64,000 nt of DNA, taken from positions 310,001 to 374,000 of the forward strand of contig NZ_VJWA01000002.1 in assembly GCF_007097155.1 (NCBI RefSeq), in the 5' to 3' direction. The notes beneath the pieces were generated by a model. The model did no database searches and was not told the origin of the DNA. It was given only the letters and a program-made list of their open reading frames with translations. Made by a program: the position numbers and the translations under genes. The stretch comes from Glacieibacterium frigidum. Its GTDB lineage: Bacteria; Pseudomonadota; Alphaproteobacteria; Sphingomonadales; Sphingomonadaceae. Of this stretch, positions 19,899 through 29,098 are shown one piece after another. Each line of letters begins with the position of its first letter. Position 1 is the stretch's first letter.

Positions 19899-19974
19899 CG
19901 TCATCCCCGCGTAGGCGGGGACCCAAAGTCACAGAACTCGGTGACCTTGGGTCCCCGCCTTCGCGGGGATGACG
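19899..19974. repeat. Nested palindrome, family A, copy 2
   Basis: Arms 19899-19932 and 19941-19974 are inverted copies of the same 34-base unit as at 3478-3583, here with only eight bases between them, so the whole can form one long hairpin. A 60-codon frame crosses it and gives the VIPAKAGTQ-type peptide typical of translated palindromes of this kind; I do not regard it as a gene. The rest of the 330-base gap holds the 32-mer, the palindromic promoter at 20109-20137 and nothing else that I recognise. Confidence 0.9.
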
Positions 19975-20108
19975 GAACTTGGGAGGCCTTCCCCGCACTT
20001 CGCCTTAGGACACACTAAGTGAGGCCCACGCACGTACGCTGGCGCCGCCAAAGGCGACCCCAGAACACGTCCAGCCATGAGAAACAGCGAGCAGACCGAC
20101 AACGATCC

Positions 20109-20137
20109 CACGTACCGTATTGGTACGTAATTGTCAA
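20109..20137 (-). promoter_or_regulatory. Orphan promoter with palindromic spacer (copy 2, minus strand)
   Basis: On the minus strand TTGACA (20137-20132) is followed after 17 bases by TACGTG, a weak -10. The region carries the inverted repeat ACGTACC-N5-GGTACGT (20110-20128), the same arrangement as at 3382 and 48361 though with a different arm. It faces the family A palindrome and no gene. It begins right after the end of the truncated RadC-like gene. Confidence 0.45.
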
Positions 20138-20147
20138 GGTCCCCCGC

Positions 20148-20438
20148 CTAGTTTAGCAATCTGCCCCGGCGGTTGTCGGCGCGGAAGGCATTGAGAAGCT
20201 TGATGATTGCAACGGCGCGATTGGTCAGGCCGCCGCGGGTGCGCAGCTCGGCAGGGGTGCTGGCCAGGACGATCTCGACATCGCCGAACTCGGCGAGCAG
20301 CCGGTCGACCAGCGGGCCGACGTGGCGGGTGCCTGCGAAGGTCAGCGCAAAGGCGAGCAGCTCGTTGTCGGCGAGATCGGCCTCGACGAGGCGCGGCGGC
20401 GTCGCGGGCGCCGGACGAATGATCTCAATCTCACGCAT
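20148..20438 (-). pseudogene. Truncated RadC-like protein (N-terminal helical domain only)
   Basis: The 96-residue product matches the N-terminal UPF0758/RadC helix-hairpin-helix region (DNELLAFALTFAG, LAEFGDVEIVLASTPAELRTRGGL, AVAIIKLLNAF). It stops exactly where the JAB metalloprotease-like domain of RadC should begin. The stop lies within 12 bases of the repeat-rich segment holding the minus-strand promoter and family A palindrome, so loss of the C-terminal half by insertion or rearrangement is plausible. ATG 20438 was preferred over the longer frame because of the family-like MREIEI start. It might still be expressed as a small HhH protein. Confidence 0.55.
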
Positions 20439-20534
20439 GGCACGGCCCCCCGGCAGCTGAAGTCGCGCACAATCACCGCGTTGCCGCCGATTCGGCAAGC
20501 GTCGAATCGCGGTACAGGCGAAACAATTGGCGGG

Positions 20535-21785
20535 TCAGGGCTCCGGCGTGGCGGGCGCGAACTCGGTCGCGGTCGGCGCACTCCCCTTCAGCGACGCCGC
20601 GACCCCCTCCGCCGCCGCCATCGCGCGGAGCAGATTGCCGCCCGCCAGCGCGGCGATGTCGGCATCGCTCCAGCCGCGGCGCATCAGCTCGGCGAGCAGC
20701 GCGGGATAGGTCTCGACCCCGGTCAGCCCCGTGGGCGTATCGGGAATGCCGTCGAGGTCGGCGCCGATCCCGACATGCGCATGGCCCGCGACCTTGGCGA
20801 CGTGATCGATATGGTCGGCGACGACGGTCAGCGGCGTGACGGGGCGCGGGTTGGCGGCCTCCCACGCCTTGAGCGCCGCGGCGGCGCGCTCGGGCTGGCC
20901 CGGATAGCCCGTCTTCCCACGTGACTGCTCGGCGCTCTTCGCCTGCTCGTAGGCGAAGCGCGCGGGGTCGATGAAGCTGGGCACCCAGGTCACCATGACC
21001 ACGCCGCCGTTCGCCGCCATGCGCTTCAGGATCGCATCGGGGACGTTGCGCGGATGATCGTTGAGCGCGCGCGCCGATGAGTGCGAGAAGATCACCGGCG
21101 CCTTGGTCGTGTCGAGCGTGTCGGCCATCGTCTTCTCGCTGACGTGGCTGAGGTCGACGAGCATGCCGAGCCGGTTCATCTCGCCGATGACCAGTTTGCC
21201 GAACGGCGTCAGCCCGTTGTGCGCCGGCGCATCGGTCGCCGAGTCCGCCCAGAAATTGTTGAGGCTGTGCGTCAGCGTCATGTAGCGCGCGCCGAGCAGG
21301 TAGAACTGGCGCAGCGCCGGCAGCGATTCGCCGATCTGGTGCCCGCCCTCGACGCCGATCAGCGAGGCGATGCGCCCCGCCTTGTGGATGCGGCGAATGT
21401 CGGCGGCGGTGTACGCCATCTCGAAGCTTGCCGGGTAGCGCGCCGTCAGCCCGCGGACGATGTCGATCTGCTCCAGCGTCGCCTTGATCGCTGCCGGGCC
21501 GCTCAGCGAGGCGGGAACATAGACCGACCAGAATTGCGCGCCGACGCGGCCTGCTTTCAGCCGCGGAATATCGGTGTGCATCGGACGCGGACGGCTACGC
21601 AGGTCGCTGTTCAGGTCGGCGGTCCACCAGCTCTCGGCGAAGTCGCCGCGCAACCGGCCGGGCCAGTCGTTGTGCCCGTCGATCAGCGGCGTCGCCTTGA
21701 GGACGCGGTCGATACGCGCGTCATAGGGGGTGGCAGCGGTCGCCCCGGTGGCGAGCAGCAGGGCAGTCAGGGTCAGGATGCGCAT
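20535..21785 (-). CDS. Membrane dipeptidase (peptidase M19), exported
   Basis: This 416-residue enzyme has a signal peptide (ILTLTALLLATGATA) and the renal-dipeptidase motifs: LIDGHNDWP (His-x-Asp zinc ligands), GVEGGHQI (bridging Glu), VDLSHVSEKT, FSHSSARAL (His ligands) and VGIGADLDGI. It hydrolyses dipeptides, including those with D-residues, in the periplasm. ATG 21785 starts the signal peptide; the longer frame is a read-through of the kinase gene upstream. Together with the M28 and M16 enzymes it forms a peptide-degrading neighbourhood. Confidence 0.92.
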   Translation of the reverse strand: MRILTLTALLLATGATAATPYDARIDRVLKATPLIDGHNDWPGRLRGDFAESWWTADLNSDLRSRPRPMHTDIPRLKAGRVGAQFWSVYVPASLSGPAAIKATLEQIDIVRGLTARYPASFEMAYTAADIRRIHKAGRIASLIGVEGGHQIGESLPALRQFYLLGARYMTLTHSLNNFWADSATDAPAHNGLTPFGKLVIGEMNRLGMLVDLSHVSEKTMADTLDTTKAPVIFSHSSARALNDHPRNVPDAILKRMAANGGVVMVTWVPSFIDPARFAYEQAKSAEQSRGKTGYPGQPERAAAALKAWEAANPRPVTPLTVVADHIDHVAKVAGHAHVGIGADLDGIPDTPTGLTGVETYPALLAELMRRGWSDADIAALAGGNLLRAMAAAEGVAASLKGSAPTATEFAPATPEP

Positions 21786-21823
21786 GCGGACACTTTCGGC
21801 ACGCGGCAACGTAATGGCAAGCG

Positions 21824-24466
21824 TCAGCCGATCAGGCGCGTGACCGCGGCGGCGAGTTCGGCCTGGCGGAACGGCTTGCCGAGGCTGGGCAGCGTCAGGT
21901 CGAGGTCGCGGGCGTCGGCGTAGCCGGTCACCAGCATAGCCGGCAGGCCGGGCCGCAGCCCCTGCGCGGCGCGCGCCAGCTCGGCGCCGTTGGTCTCGGG
22001 CATCAGATAGTCGGTGACCAGCATGTCGATCGTCGTCTCGCTGCCGAGCAGGCGCAGCGCCGCCGCCGCCCCGTCGGCCTCGACGACGGTCAGCCCCAGG
22101 TCGGCGAGCATCGCCGCGGTCGTCGCGCGGACCAGCGGCTCGTCGTCGACGAGGAGCACCGTGCGCCCTTCCAGCGTGACGCCTGCCGGGCCGGCCGACG
22201 CGACCGGCGCCGACGCCGCGATCGGCAGCCACAATGTCGCGACGGTGCCCGCGCCGGGCTCGCTGTCGAGTTCGAGGCGGCCGTCCGACTGCGCCGCCAG
22301 CCCGTGCACCATCGACAGGCCGAGGCCGGTGCCGCGTCCGACGCCGCGCGTCGAGAAGAACGGCTCGATGGCGCGCTTGCGCGTCGTCTCGTCCATCCCC
22401 TCACCCGTGTCGGCGACGCCGATCTTGAGATAGGGGCGCGCCGGCAGCCCGGCCTCGGGCGGCGGCGTCTCGGCGGCGATCGCCAGCGTCAGCACGCCGC
22501 CGCCGGGCATCGCATCGCGGGCGTTGAGGGCCAAGTTGAGCAGCGCGAGTTCGAGCTGCGCTGCGTCGACCTGCGCGGGCGGCAGGTCGGGGGCGGCGTC
22601 GACCGCGACCGCGACATTGGGACCGACCGAGCGCACGATCAGGTCGCGCATCCCGTCGACGAGCTGCGGCAGGTCGGTCGGTGCGGCGCGCAGCTGCTGG
22701 CGGCGCGCGAAGGCGAGCAGGCGCTGGACCAGCGTCTTGGCGCGGTCGGCGGCGGTCAGCGCGCCCTCGACCAGCCGCGCGCTGCGCTCGTCGAGCCCGC
22801 CGCGTCGCTGCATGACATCGAGGCTGCCGATGATGGGGGTAAGCAGATTGTTGAAGTCGTGCGCGACGCCGCCGGTCAGCTGACCCATCGATTCGAGCTG
22901 GCGCATCTCCTGCACCTGCGCCTGCGCGCGTTCGAGCTCAATGCGATTGGCCTTGTCGGCGGTGACGTCGCGGCCGCTGGCGTAGATCGCGTCGCCCGCC
23001 GGTGCCGCGACCCAGGAGATCCAGCGGATCGACCCATCCTGATGGCGATAGCGCTTCTCGAAGGCCGGCAACGGCCCGTGAGCCGCATCGCCGAGCGAAT
23101 AGGCGCTCGACGATTGGCCGTCGGTGACGACGAAGTCGGTGTAATGCCGTCCGACGATCGCCTCGACCGGCCAGCCGAGCGTCGCCGTCCACGCCGGGTT
23201 GGCGGCGGTGACGACGCCGTCCTTGTCGAGGATGAGCAGGATGTCGCGCGAATTGCTCCACGCGCTGTCGCGCTCCAGCGTGGCCTGCGCGACCCGCGCC
23301 TCGAGCGTCGCATTGAGATCGCGCAGCGCGCGTTCGGCGGCGCGCTGCTCGGTGACGTCGGTATGGACGCCGACCCATTCGCGGATCGATCCGTCGGCGG
23401 CGAGGGTCGGGATGGCGCGCACCGCGAAGTCGCGCCAGATGCCGTCGTGCCGGCAGACGCGATGCTCGACGAAATAGGGCCGGCGCGCCGCGACCGAGGC
23501 GTTCCACGCGTCAATGCTGCGCTGCGCATCGTCGGGATGGACCGCCGCAGCCCAGCCGAAGCCTTCGTATTCGGCGGGAGTCTGGCCGGTCAGCGCGCTC
23601 CAGCCGGGCTGGTCGCCGATCATCCGCCCCTCGGCGTCGTTGGTCCACACGACCCCCTCGGTCGCCGCGACCGCGGCGGCGAAGCGGGCGCTGGCGGCGT
23701 CGCGCGCGGCTTCGGCGGCCTTCGGGGTGGTCAGGTCGATTTTGATCCCGACGATGCGCTGGCGCTTGCCGTCGGGACCGCGCACGACGCGCGCCCGGGT
23801 CGCCAGCCAGCGCCAGCCGCCCGCGGCGGTCCGCACGCGGAACTCGCCGGTGAAGAAATCGGCCTCGGTCTCGCGGCCGAGGCGCAGCGCGGCGTCGCGG
23901 TCGTCGGGATGGACGTAGGTCAGCCACTCGTCGACATCCGCCGGGCCCAGCGCGCGGTCGCGGTCGTACAGCGCGAAAACCTCGTCCGACCACAGCATCT
24001 CGGGCGGGTCGTAGCGATACTCCCACGTCCCGGCCTGCGCCGCGGCGAGCGCGAGGTGCGAACGCTCGGCCTCCTCGGCGGCGCGCTGGGCCGCGGCGTG
24101 CTGTTCGGACAGGTCGTAGATCAGGTTGACCGCCCGCCGCGTCTCGCCGTCGGGGTCGGTGACCAGCGTCGCGTGGACGCGGACCCAGAGCTCGCGGCCG
24201 TCGCCGCCGATCAGCCGCGCTTCCTGCTGCGCCGTGCCGGTCGCCGTCAGGCCTGCGTAGAGGTCGTCACGCGCCGCGACGTCGCCTTGATGCACGAGAT
24301 CGCTGGTCTTTTCGAGCAGCGTCGCGCGGTCGTAGGCCAGCATCGCGCACAGCGCGCCGTTGACCGCGACGAAGCGGCGGGTGGCGATATCGATCTGCGC
24401 GATGCCGATATCGGCATTACCGAACAGGGCGCGAAAGTCGGCTGCTAATTCGGCGTCGGTGCCCAT
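21824..24466 (-). CDS. Hybrid sensor histidine kinase with multiple PAS domains and C-terminal receiver
   Basis: About 880 residues, without membrane segments. Several PAS/PAC units occupy residues 1-520 (for example IGIAQIDIATRRFVAVNGAL, ILLILDKDGVVTAANPAW). HisKA follows with GGVAHDFNNLLTPI, then HATPase boxes (LNLALNARDAMPGGG, DTGEGMDE, GTGLGLSMVHG). A receiver domain with VDDEP and phospho-acceptor Asp in VTDYLMPE ends the protein. It is a soluble redox/light/energy-type sensor; the ligand is unknown. No separate response regulator or output gene is adjacent. ATG 24466 (MGTDAEL) is my choice; ATG 24511 or TTG 24514 would add about 15 residues without PAS homology. Confidence 0.85.
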   Translation of the reverse strand: MGTDAELAADFRALFGNADIGIAQIDIATRRFVAVNGALCAMLAYDRATLLEKTSDLVHQGDVAARDDLYAGLTATGTAQQEARLIGGDGRELWVRVHATLVTDPDGETRRAVNLIYDLSEQHAAAQRAAEEAERSHLALAAAQAGTWEYRYDPPEMLWSDEVFALYDRDRALGPADVDEWLTYVHPDDRDAALRLGRETEADFFTGEFRVRTAAGGWRWLATRARVVRGPDGKRQRIVGIKIDLTTPKAAEAARDAASARFAAAVAATEGVVWTNDAEGRMIGDQPGWSALTGQTPAEYEGFGWAAAVHPDDAQRSIDAWNASVAARRPYFVEHRVCRHDGIWRDFAVRAIPTLAADGSIREWVGVHTDVTEQRAAERALRDLNATLEARVAQATLERDSAWSNSRDILLILDKDGVVTAANPAWTATLGWPVEAIVGRHYTDFVVTDGQSSSAYSLGDAAHGPLPAFEKRYRHQDGSIRWISWVAAPAGDAIYASGRDVTADKANRIELERAQAQVQEMRQLESMGQLTGGVAHDFNNLLTPIIGSLDVMQRRGGLDERSARLVEGALTAADRAKTLVQRLLAFARRQQLRAAPTDLPQLVDGMRDLIVRSVGPNVAVAVDAAPDLPPAQVDAAQLELALLNLALNARDAMPGGGVLTLAIAAETPPPEAGLPARPYLKIGVADTGEGMDETTRKRAIEPFFSTRGVGRGTGLGLSMVHGLAAQSDGRLELDSEPGAGTVATLWLPIAASAPVASAGPAGVTLEGRTVLLVDDEPLVRATTAAMLADLGLTVVEADGAAAALRLLGSETTIDMLVTDYLMPETNGAELARAAQGLRPGLPAMLVTGYADARDLDLTLPSLGKPFRQAELAAAVTRLIG

Positions 24467-24691
24467 CGGCTCACTGCCCCGCAAGGTCGGGTGCGCATGC
24501 AAGCCACTCATCAATCCGCCCCGATCGTCGAGAGGCGCCGGGCGCGTCGACTGGATCGCCCGGCAAGATAGCCGGTCGATCGGTGGTGAACGCCGACATG
24601 CGGATCTGGTTCCTGACCTGCATCAATGCGGGAACGACTGGCCCGGCCCGCCGTTCGTGACGCCGACGGTTCATCCTGCGGGAAAATGATA

Positions 24692-25573
24692 ATGGCGGCG
24701 CGCGCGTATTGGTCCGGACAACTTCGTCTCGCTCTCGTTTCGATTCCCGTCGAGATTTATTCGGCGACACGGTCTGCGGCAACCATCGCGCTCAATCAAA
24801 TCCACGAACCGTCGGGCAAGCGGATCAAGTATGAGAAGACCGTGCCCGGGATCGGCGCGGTCGACGCTGACGAGATCGTCAAGGGCTTCCAGGTCGAGAA
24901 GGGCCAGTATGTCCTGCTGACCGACGAGGAGATCGAGGGCGTCAAGCTGGAGAGCAAGCGCACGCTCGAGCTGGTGCAGTTCGTCGATGCGAGCGAGATC
25001 GACCCGATCTATTTCGAGAAGCCCTATTTCGTCGTGCCCAAGGACGAACTGGCCGAGGAGGCGTTCCGCGTCATCCGCGACGCGATGCGCGGCGCGAAGA
25101 AGATCGGGCTGGGCCAGCTGGCGATGCGCGGGCACGAGTATCTGGTCAGTCTAAAACCCTGCGGGCGCGGCATGATCCTCGAGACGCTGCGCTATGAGGA
25201 CGAGGTCAACAAGGCGAGCGGCTTCTTCCGCGCGATCTCCGACGACGAGGCGCCCGAGGAGCTGATGGAGCTCGCCTCCGCGCTGATCGACAAGCGGACG
25301 AAGAAGTTCGACCCCAGCCTGTTCAAGGACCGTTACGACGACGCATTGCGTGCGCTGATCGACGCCAAGCGCGGCAAGAAGGGCGCAGTGGTCGAGACCG
25401 ACAGCGGCGACAAGAAGCCGTCGAACGTCATCGACCTGATGGCGGCGCTCAAGGCCTCGATCGAGAAAGGCGGCGGCAGCGACGCCCCCGCCCCGCCCGA
25501 CATCAAGCCGCGCGCCGCCAAGCCGCCGGCCCGGCGCGCCCCGGCGAAGGCGCCGGCGCGGAAGCGGGCGTAG
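24692..25573 (+). CDS. ku: Ku protein (bacterial NHEJ)
   Basis: This 293-residue homodimeric DNA end-binding protein begins with the family's AARAYWSGQLRLALVSIPVE. It continues with IKYEKTVPG, FVDASEIDPIYFEKPY and the C-terminal core (MELASALIDKRTKKFDPSLF), then a Lys/Ala/Pro-rich tail ending in RKRA. The tail is the usual extended, basic C-terminus that aids DNA binding. ATG 24692 lies nine bases after GGGA; ATG 24686 is a close alternative. The ligD gene starts four bases after the stop, so the two form the classic Ku-LigD pair. Confidence 0.95.
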   Translation: MAARAYWSGQLRLALVSIPVEIYSATRSAATIALNQIHEPSGKRIKYEKTVPGIGAVDADEIVKGFQVEKGQYVLLTDEEIEGVKLESKRTLELVQFVDASEIDPIYFEKPYFVVPKDELAEEAFRVIRDAMRGAKKIGLGQLAMRGHEYLVSLKPCGRGMILETLRYEDEVNKASGFFRAISDDEAPEELMELASALIDKRTKKFDPSLFKDRYDDALRALIDAKRGKKGAVVETDSGDKKPSNVIDLMAALKASIEKGGGSDAPAPPDIKPRAAKPPARRAPAKAPARKRA

Positions 25574-25576
25574 GGC

Positions 25577-28099
25577 GTGGCGCTCGAAAGCTACAACGCC
25601 AAACGCGACTTCGCGAAGACGAAGGAGCCTGCGGGCAAGATCGGGCGCAAGACGGGCAACAGCTTCATGGTGCAGAAGCACGCGGCGTCGCGGCTGCACT
25701 GGGATTTTCGCCTCGAGCTCGACGGCGTGCTGCTTAGCTGGGCGGTGACCAAGCCGCCGAGCGGCGACCCGTCGGTCAAGCGCCTCGCGGTGCGGACCGA
25801 GGACCATCCGCTGAGCTACGCGACCTTCGAGGGGACGATCCCCAAGGGCGAATATGGCGGCGGCACGGTGATGCTGTGGGACCGCGGCAAGTGGGAAAAC
25901 GAGGCCGACCCGCGCGAAGGCGTCAAGAAGGGCAAGCTGCACTTCAAGCTGACCGGCGAGCGCATGAAGGGCGAATGGGTCCTGATCCGCCTGAAACCCG
26001 AGGGCAAGGCGGAGAACTGGCTGCTGGGGAAGATCGCCGACGAGTTCGCGACCGGGGCGGACCTGGATTTCGATACCGGGGTCGCGAGTGGGCTGACGAT
26101 GGAGGAGATTGCCTCTGGGATCGTGCCCACCCCTAACCCCTCCCGTACCGGGAGGGGAACCCGCCTGAAGGTGAACACTCCCCCCAAACAGATTCCCCTC
26201 CCGGTACGGGAGGGGTTAGGGGTGGGCAGTGCCCCGCGCGCGAAGACCAAGGGCAAGGGCACCCCCCCCGCCTTCGTCGAACCCCAGCTCGCAACCCTCG
26301 TCGACACGCCCCCCACCGGCAACGCGTGGCTGCACGAGACCAAGTATGACGGCTACCGCGCCGTCCTCGCCGTCGGCGGCGGCAAGTGCGTCGCCTACAC
26401 CCGCTCGGGCCTCGACTGGACCGACCGCTTCCGCGCGGTCGCCGATGCCGCGGCCGCCCTGCCCTGCGACACCGCGCTGCTCGACGCCGAGATCGTCGCG
26501 CTCGACGAGCAGGGCAAGCCGAGCTTCAGCGCGTTGCAGGCGGCACTCAAGGACGGCGGGCCGATCATCGCTTTCGCGTTCGACGTGCTGCACCTCGACG
26601 GCGACGACCTGACGAAACAGCCGCTGACCGAGCGCAAGGCGGCGCTCAAGACCCTGCTCGCCGGCGCCCTCTCCCCGCTCCACTACGCCGAACATGTCCG
26701 CGGCGGCGGCGAGGCGATGTTCGCGGCGCTGTGCGCGGGCGGCTACGAGGGCGTCATCTCGAAAAAGGCCGATGCGACGTACAAATCGGGCCGCGCGGGA
26801 TCGTGGCTCAAGGCCAAGTGCATCCAGCGGCAGGAATTCGTCATCGGCGGCTGGTCGAAGTCGGAAAAGGGTCGCGGCTTCGCGTCGCTGCTGCTCGGGG
26901 TGCAGGAGGAAGGCGGGCTGCGCTACGCCGGGCGCGTCGGCACAGGCTTCGACGACCGGACGCTCGAGGACCTGACCGAGCGCTTCTCGAAACTGGCCGC
27001 CGACGCGTCGCCCTTCGCGGCAAAGCTGCCTGCGCTGGCCAAGCGGGGCGCGCACTTCGTGCGCCCCGAACTCGTCGCCGAAGTCGCCTTCGCCGAGTTT
27101 ACCGCCGACGGCCATGTCCGCCACGCCAGCTTCATCGGCCTGCGTGGCGACAAGCCAGCGAGCGAGGTGGTCGAGGAAAAGCCCGTCAAGGCGAAGGCCG
27201 CCGCCAAGCCCGCCAAGGCAAAGCCCGCGCCCGCCCCCACCCCCACCGGCGTCGTTATCTCCTCCCCCGACCGCATCGTCTTCCCCGAGCTTGGCCTGAC
27301 CAAGGGCGCGCTTGCCGCCTATTACGAGACCGTCGCCGACGTCATGCTGCCCGACCTCGGCGGCCGCGCGATCAGCCTCGTGCGCTGCCCGCAGGGACGC
27401 GCCAAGCAGTGCTTCTTCCAGAAGCACGACAGCGGCATGTTCGCCGACAGCGTCCATTCGGTCGAGATCGCCGAGAGCGACGGCAAGACCGAGCCCTATC
27501 TCTACGTCGAGGACGCCAAGGGCCTGCTCGCGTGCGTCCAGATGGGGACGATCGAATTCCACGGCTGGGGCAGCCGCGTCGCCGACCTCGAGCGGCCCGA
27601 CCGGCTGGTCATCGACCTCGACCCCGACGAGGCTGTCAACTTCGACGTCGTCAAGCTCGCGGCGGTACTGGTCCGCGACCGGCTGAAGGCGGCGGGGCTC
27701 GACAGCGCGCCGATGCTGACCGGCGGCAAGGGCGTCCACGTCGTCGCGCCGCTGACCCCCAAGGCCGATTGGCCGGCGGTCAAGGCGTGGGCGCGGGCGT
27801 TTGCCGAAAGCCTAGAGGCCGACGAGCCCGACGCCTTCGTCGCGAACATGAGCAAGGCGAAGCGCAAGGGCCGCATCTTCGTCGACTGGCTGCGCAACCA
27901 GCGCGGCGCGACCGCCGTGCTGCCGTTTTCGGTGCGGGCCCGCGAGGGCGCAGGCGTCGCGGTGCCGGTGACGTGGGACGAGCTGAAGTCGGTGACGGCG
28001 GGGAACGCCTTCAGTGCCGCCGATCCGGCCGCGGTGCTCGCGCACGCGCGGATTGCGCGGCCGAAGGTCAAGGCGAAGGTGCTGCCAAGCTCACCCTGA
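25577..28099 (+). CDS. ligD: DNA ligase D (phosphoesterase - ligase - polymerase)
   Basis: This 840-residue multi-enzyme of non-homologous end joining has its domains in this order. First is the 3'-phosphoesterase (residues 10-175: ASRLHWDFRLE, RTEDHPLSYATFEGTIP, GEYGGGTVMLWD). The ATP-dependent ligase follows (about 235-530, adenylated Lys256 in HETKYDGYRA). The primase-type polymerase is last (from about 557: ISSPDRIVFPELGLTK, Asp pair in IDLDPDEA, and GRIFVDWLRN). Residues 183-217 are encoded by a perfect 35-base inverted repeat (26125-26227) inserted in the linker between phosphoesterase and ligase; the frame is kept. The start is GTG 25577, weakly supported by a binding site but placed directly after ku, so probably coupled. 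Confidence 0.94.
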   Translation: MALESYNAKRDFAKTKEPAGKIGRKTGNSFMVQKHAASRLHWDFRLELDGVLLSWAVTKPPSGDPSVKRLAVRTEDHPLSYATFEGTIPKGEYGGGTVMLWDRGKWENEADPREGVKKGKLHFKLTGERMKGEWVLIRLKPEGKAENWLLGKIADEFATGADLDFDTGVASGLTMEEIASGIVPTPNPSRTGRGTRLKVNTPPKQIPLPVREGLGVGSAPRAKTKGKGTPPAFVEPQLATLVDTPPTGNAWLHETKYDGYRAVLAVGGGKCVAYTRSGLDWTDRFRAVADAAAALPCDTALLDAEIVALDEQGKPSFSALQAALKDGGPIIAFAFDVLHLDGDDLTKQPLTERKAALKTLLAGALSPLHYAEHVRGGGEAMFAALCAGGYEGVISKKADATYKSGRAGSWLKAKCIQRQEFVIGGWSKSEKGRGFASLLLGVQEEGGLRYAGRVGTGFDDRTLEDLTERFSKLAADASPFAAKLPALAKRGAHFVRPELVAEVAFAEFTADGHVRHASFIGLRGDKPASEVVEEKPVKAKAAAKPAKAKPAPAPTPTGVVISSPDRIVFPELGLTKGALAAYYETVADVMLPDLGGRAISLVRCPQGRAKQCFFQKHDSGMFADSVHSVEIAESDGKTEPYLYVEDAKGLLACVQMGTIEFHGWGSRVADLERPDRLVIDLDPDEAVNFDVVKLAAVLVRDRLKAAGLDSAPMLTGGKGVHVVAPLTPKADWPAVKAWARAFAESLEADEPDAFVANMSKAKRKGRIFVDWLRNQRGATAVLPFSVRAREGAGVAVPVTWDELKSVTAGNAFSAADPAAVLAHARIARPKVKAKVLPSSP
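26125..26227. repeat. Nested palindrome, family B, inside ligD
   Basis: Two 35-base arms (26125-26159 and 26193-26227) are perfect reverse complements. Each contains a smaller palindrome, CCCCTCCC-GTACC-GGGAGGGG, flanked by a GCCCACCCCTAAC / GTTAGGGGTGGGC outer part. The 33-base interior is also open in the ligD frame. The encoded residues (GIVPTPNPSRTGRG ... PLPVREGLGVG) have no counterpart in the LigD domains. Related elements lie at 35889-36021 and 52994-53026. Confidence 0.93.
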
Positions 28100-28104
28100 G
28101 CTCG

Positions 28105-29001
28105 TCACCCCGCCCACCCCCGCCACACCGCCGCGCCGACATCGACGCGCGCCGGGATGCTGGCGTCGCGGAACAGCGCGTCGGCGATCTCCTGCTCGCG
28201 GGTGATGATCGCAGCCGTGAGCGGTACCAGCGTCAGGTCCTGCCGCGCCGCCACCCGCGTCGCGACGTTGGGGTGGAGCTTGGCCGCGCGGGTGATCAGC
28301 GCCGCCAACGCCGGGCGGTTCGCCGCGGCCCAGCGCGCAGTGCCCGCCAGCGCGTCGAGCGCGGCGGTCAGATCGCGCGGATAGTCGCGCGCGAAATCGC
28401 GATTGGCGAGGATGAACGAATTGCTCGCCGCCAGCGGTCGCCCGGGTACGAGGACGCGCGCCCCTTCCGCCTCGGCCGCGGCGAAATACGGGTCCCACAC
28501 CGCCCAGGCGTCGAGGCTGCCGCCCGCAAAGGCCCCCGCCGCGGCATCGGGCGCGAGGTTGACCGCCTCGATATCGCCGACCGTCAGCCCGGCGTCCGCG
28601 AGCACGCCAGCCACCAGCCCCTGCGCCGACGACCCGCGCAGCCACGCAACGCGCCTGCCGCGCAGGTCGGCCGCCGTGCGCAGGGCCGAGCCGCGCGGCA
28701 CCAGGATCGCCGCCGCCGCGCCGCTGACCGGTTGCGCCGCGACATAGACGATGTTCGCCCCCGACGCCTGCGCGACGATCGGCGGCGTGTCGCCGGTGCC
28801 GCCGAGGTCGAGCCCGCCGACACTCATCGCCTCGAGCAGCGGAGGCCCGCTGGGAAACTCGCGCCAGTCGGCGGCGGGCGTCGCACGCTCGCGCGCGATC
28901 AGCAGCAGGCCGTTCTTCTGATAGCCGATGCGCAGCCGCGCGGGTCCGCCGCACGCCGCGAGCGCGAGCGGTGATCCGACGACGAGGCGGCGCGTCATCA
29001 T
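28105..29001 (-). CDS. ABC transporter substrate-binding lipoprotein, sulfonate/nitrate type
   Basis: About 298 residues starting with a lipoprotein signal (LALAAC, Cys16 counting from ATG 28998; ATG 29001 is adjacent). The body has SsuA/TauA-like features: LRIGYQKNG, GGLDLGGTGDTPP, LRGRRVAWLRGSSAQG and LDAWAVWDPYFAAAE. Such proteins bind aliphatic sulfonates, taurine or nitrate in the periplasm and deliver them to an ABC permease. No permease or ATPase gene lies beside it, so it is an orphan or uses a distant transporter. It converges on ligD with five bases between the stops and is divergent from the TSUP gene. Confidence 0.82.
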   Translation of the reverse strand: MMTRRLVVGSPLALAACGGPARLRIGYQKNGLLLIARERATPAADWREFPSGPPLLEAMSVGGLDLGGTGDTPPIVAQASGANIVYVAAQPVSGAAAAILVPRGSALRTAADLRGRRVAWLRGSSAQGLVAGVLADAGLTVGDIEAVNLAPDAAAGAFAGGSLDAWAVWDPYFAAAEAEGARVLVPGRPLAASNSFILANRDFARDYPRDLTAALDALAGTARWAAANRPALAALITRAAKLHPNVATRVAARQDLTLVPLTAAIITREQEIADALFRDASIPARVDVGAAVWRGWAG

Positions 29002-29098
29002 GGTCCGCGTTTTCGGCGCGTTCGCCGTGCACCGCAACCCCGGCCCCGAACACGGCAAAGGGGGGACATATCGCACCGCCCCCGCTATCGTCGCCCGC

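Noticed and set aside
19929-20111. 60-codon minus-strand frame with VIPAKAGTQ
   Set aside because: It is mostly the translation of the family A palindrome; such peptides are commonly mis-annotated as genes.
26386-28974. 862-codon frame overlapping ligD in another frame
   Set aside because: It is arginine/glycine-rich shadow translation, while the ligD frame carries all three LigD domains.
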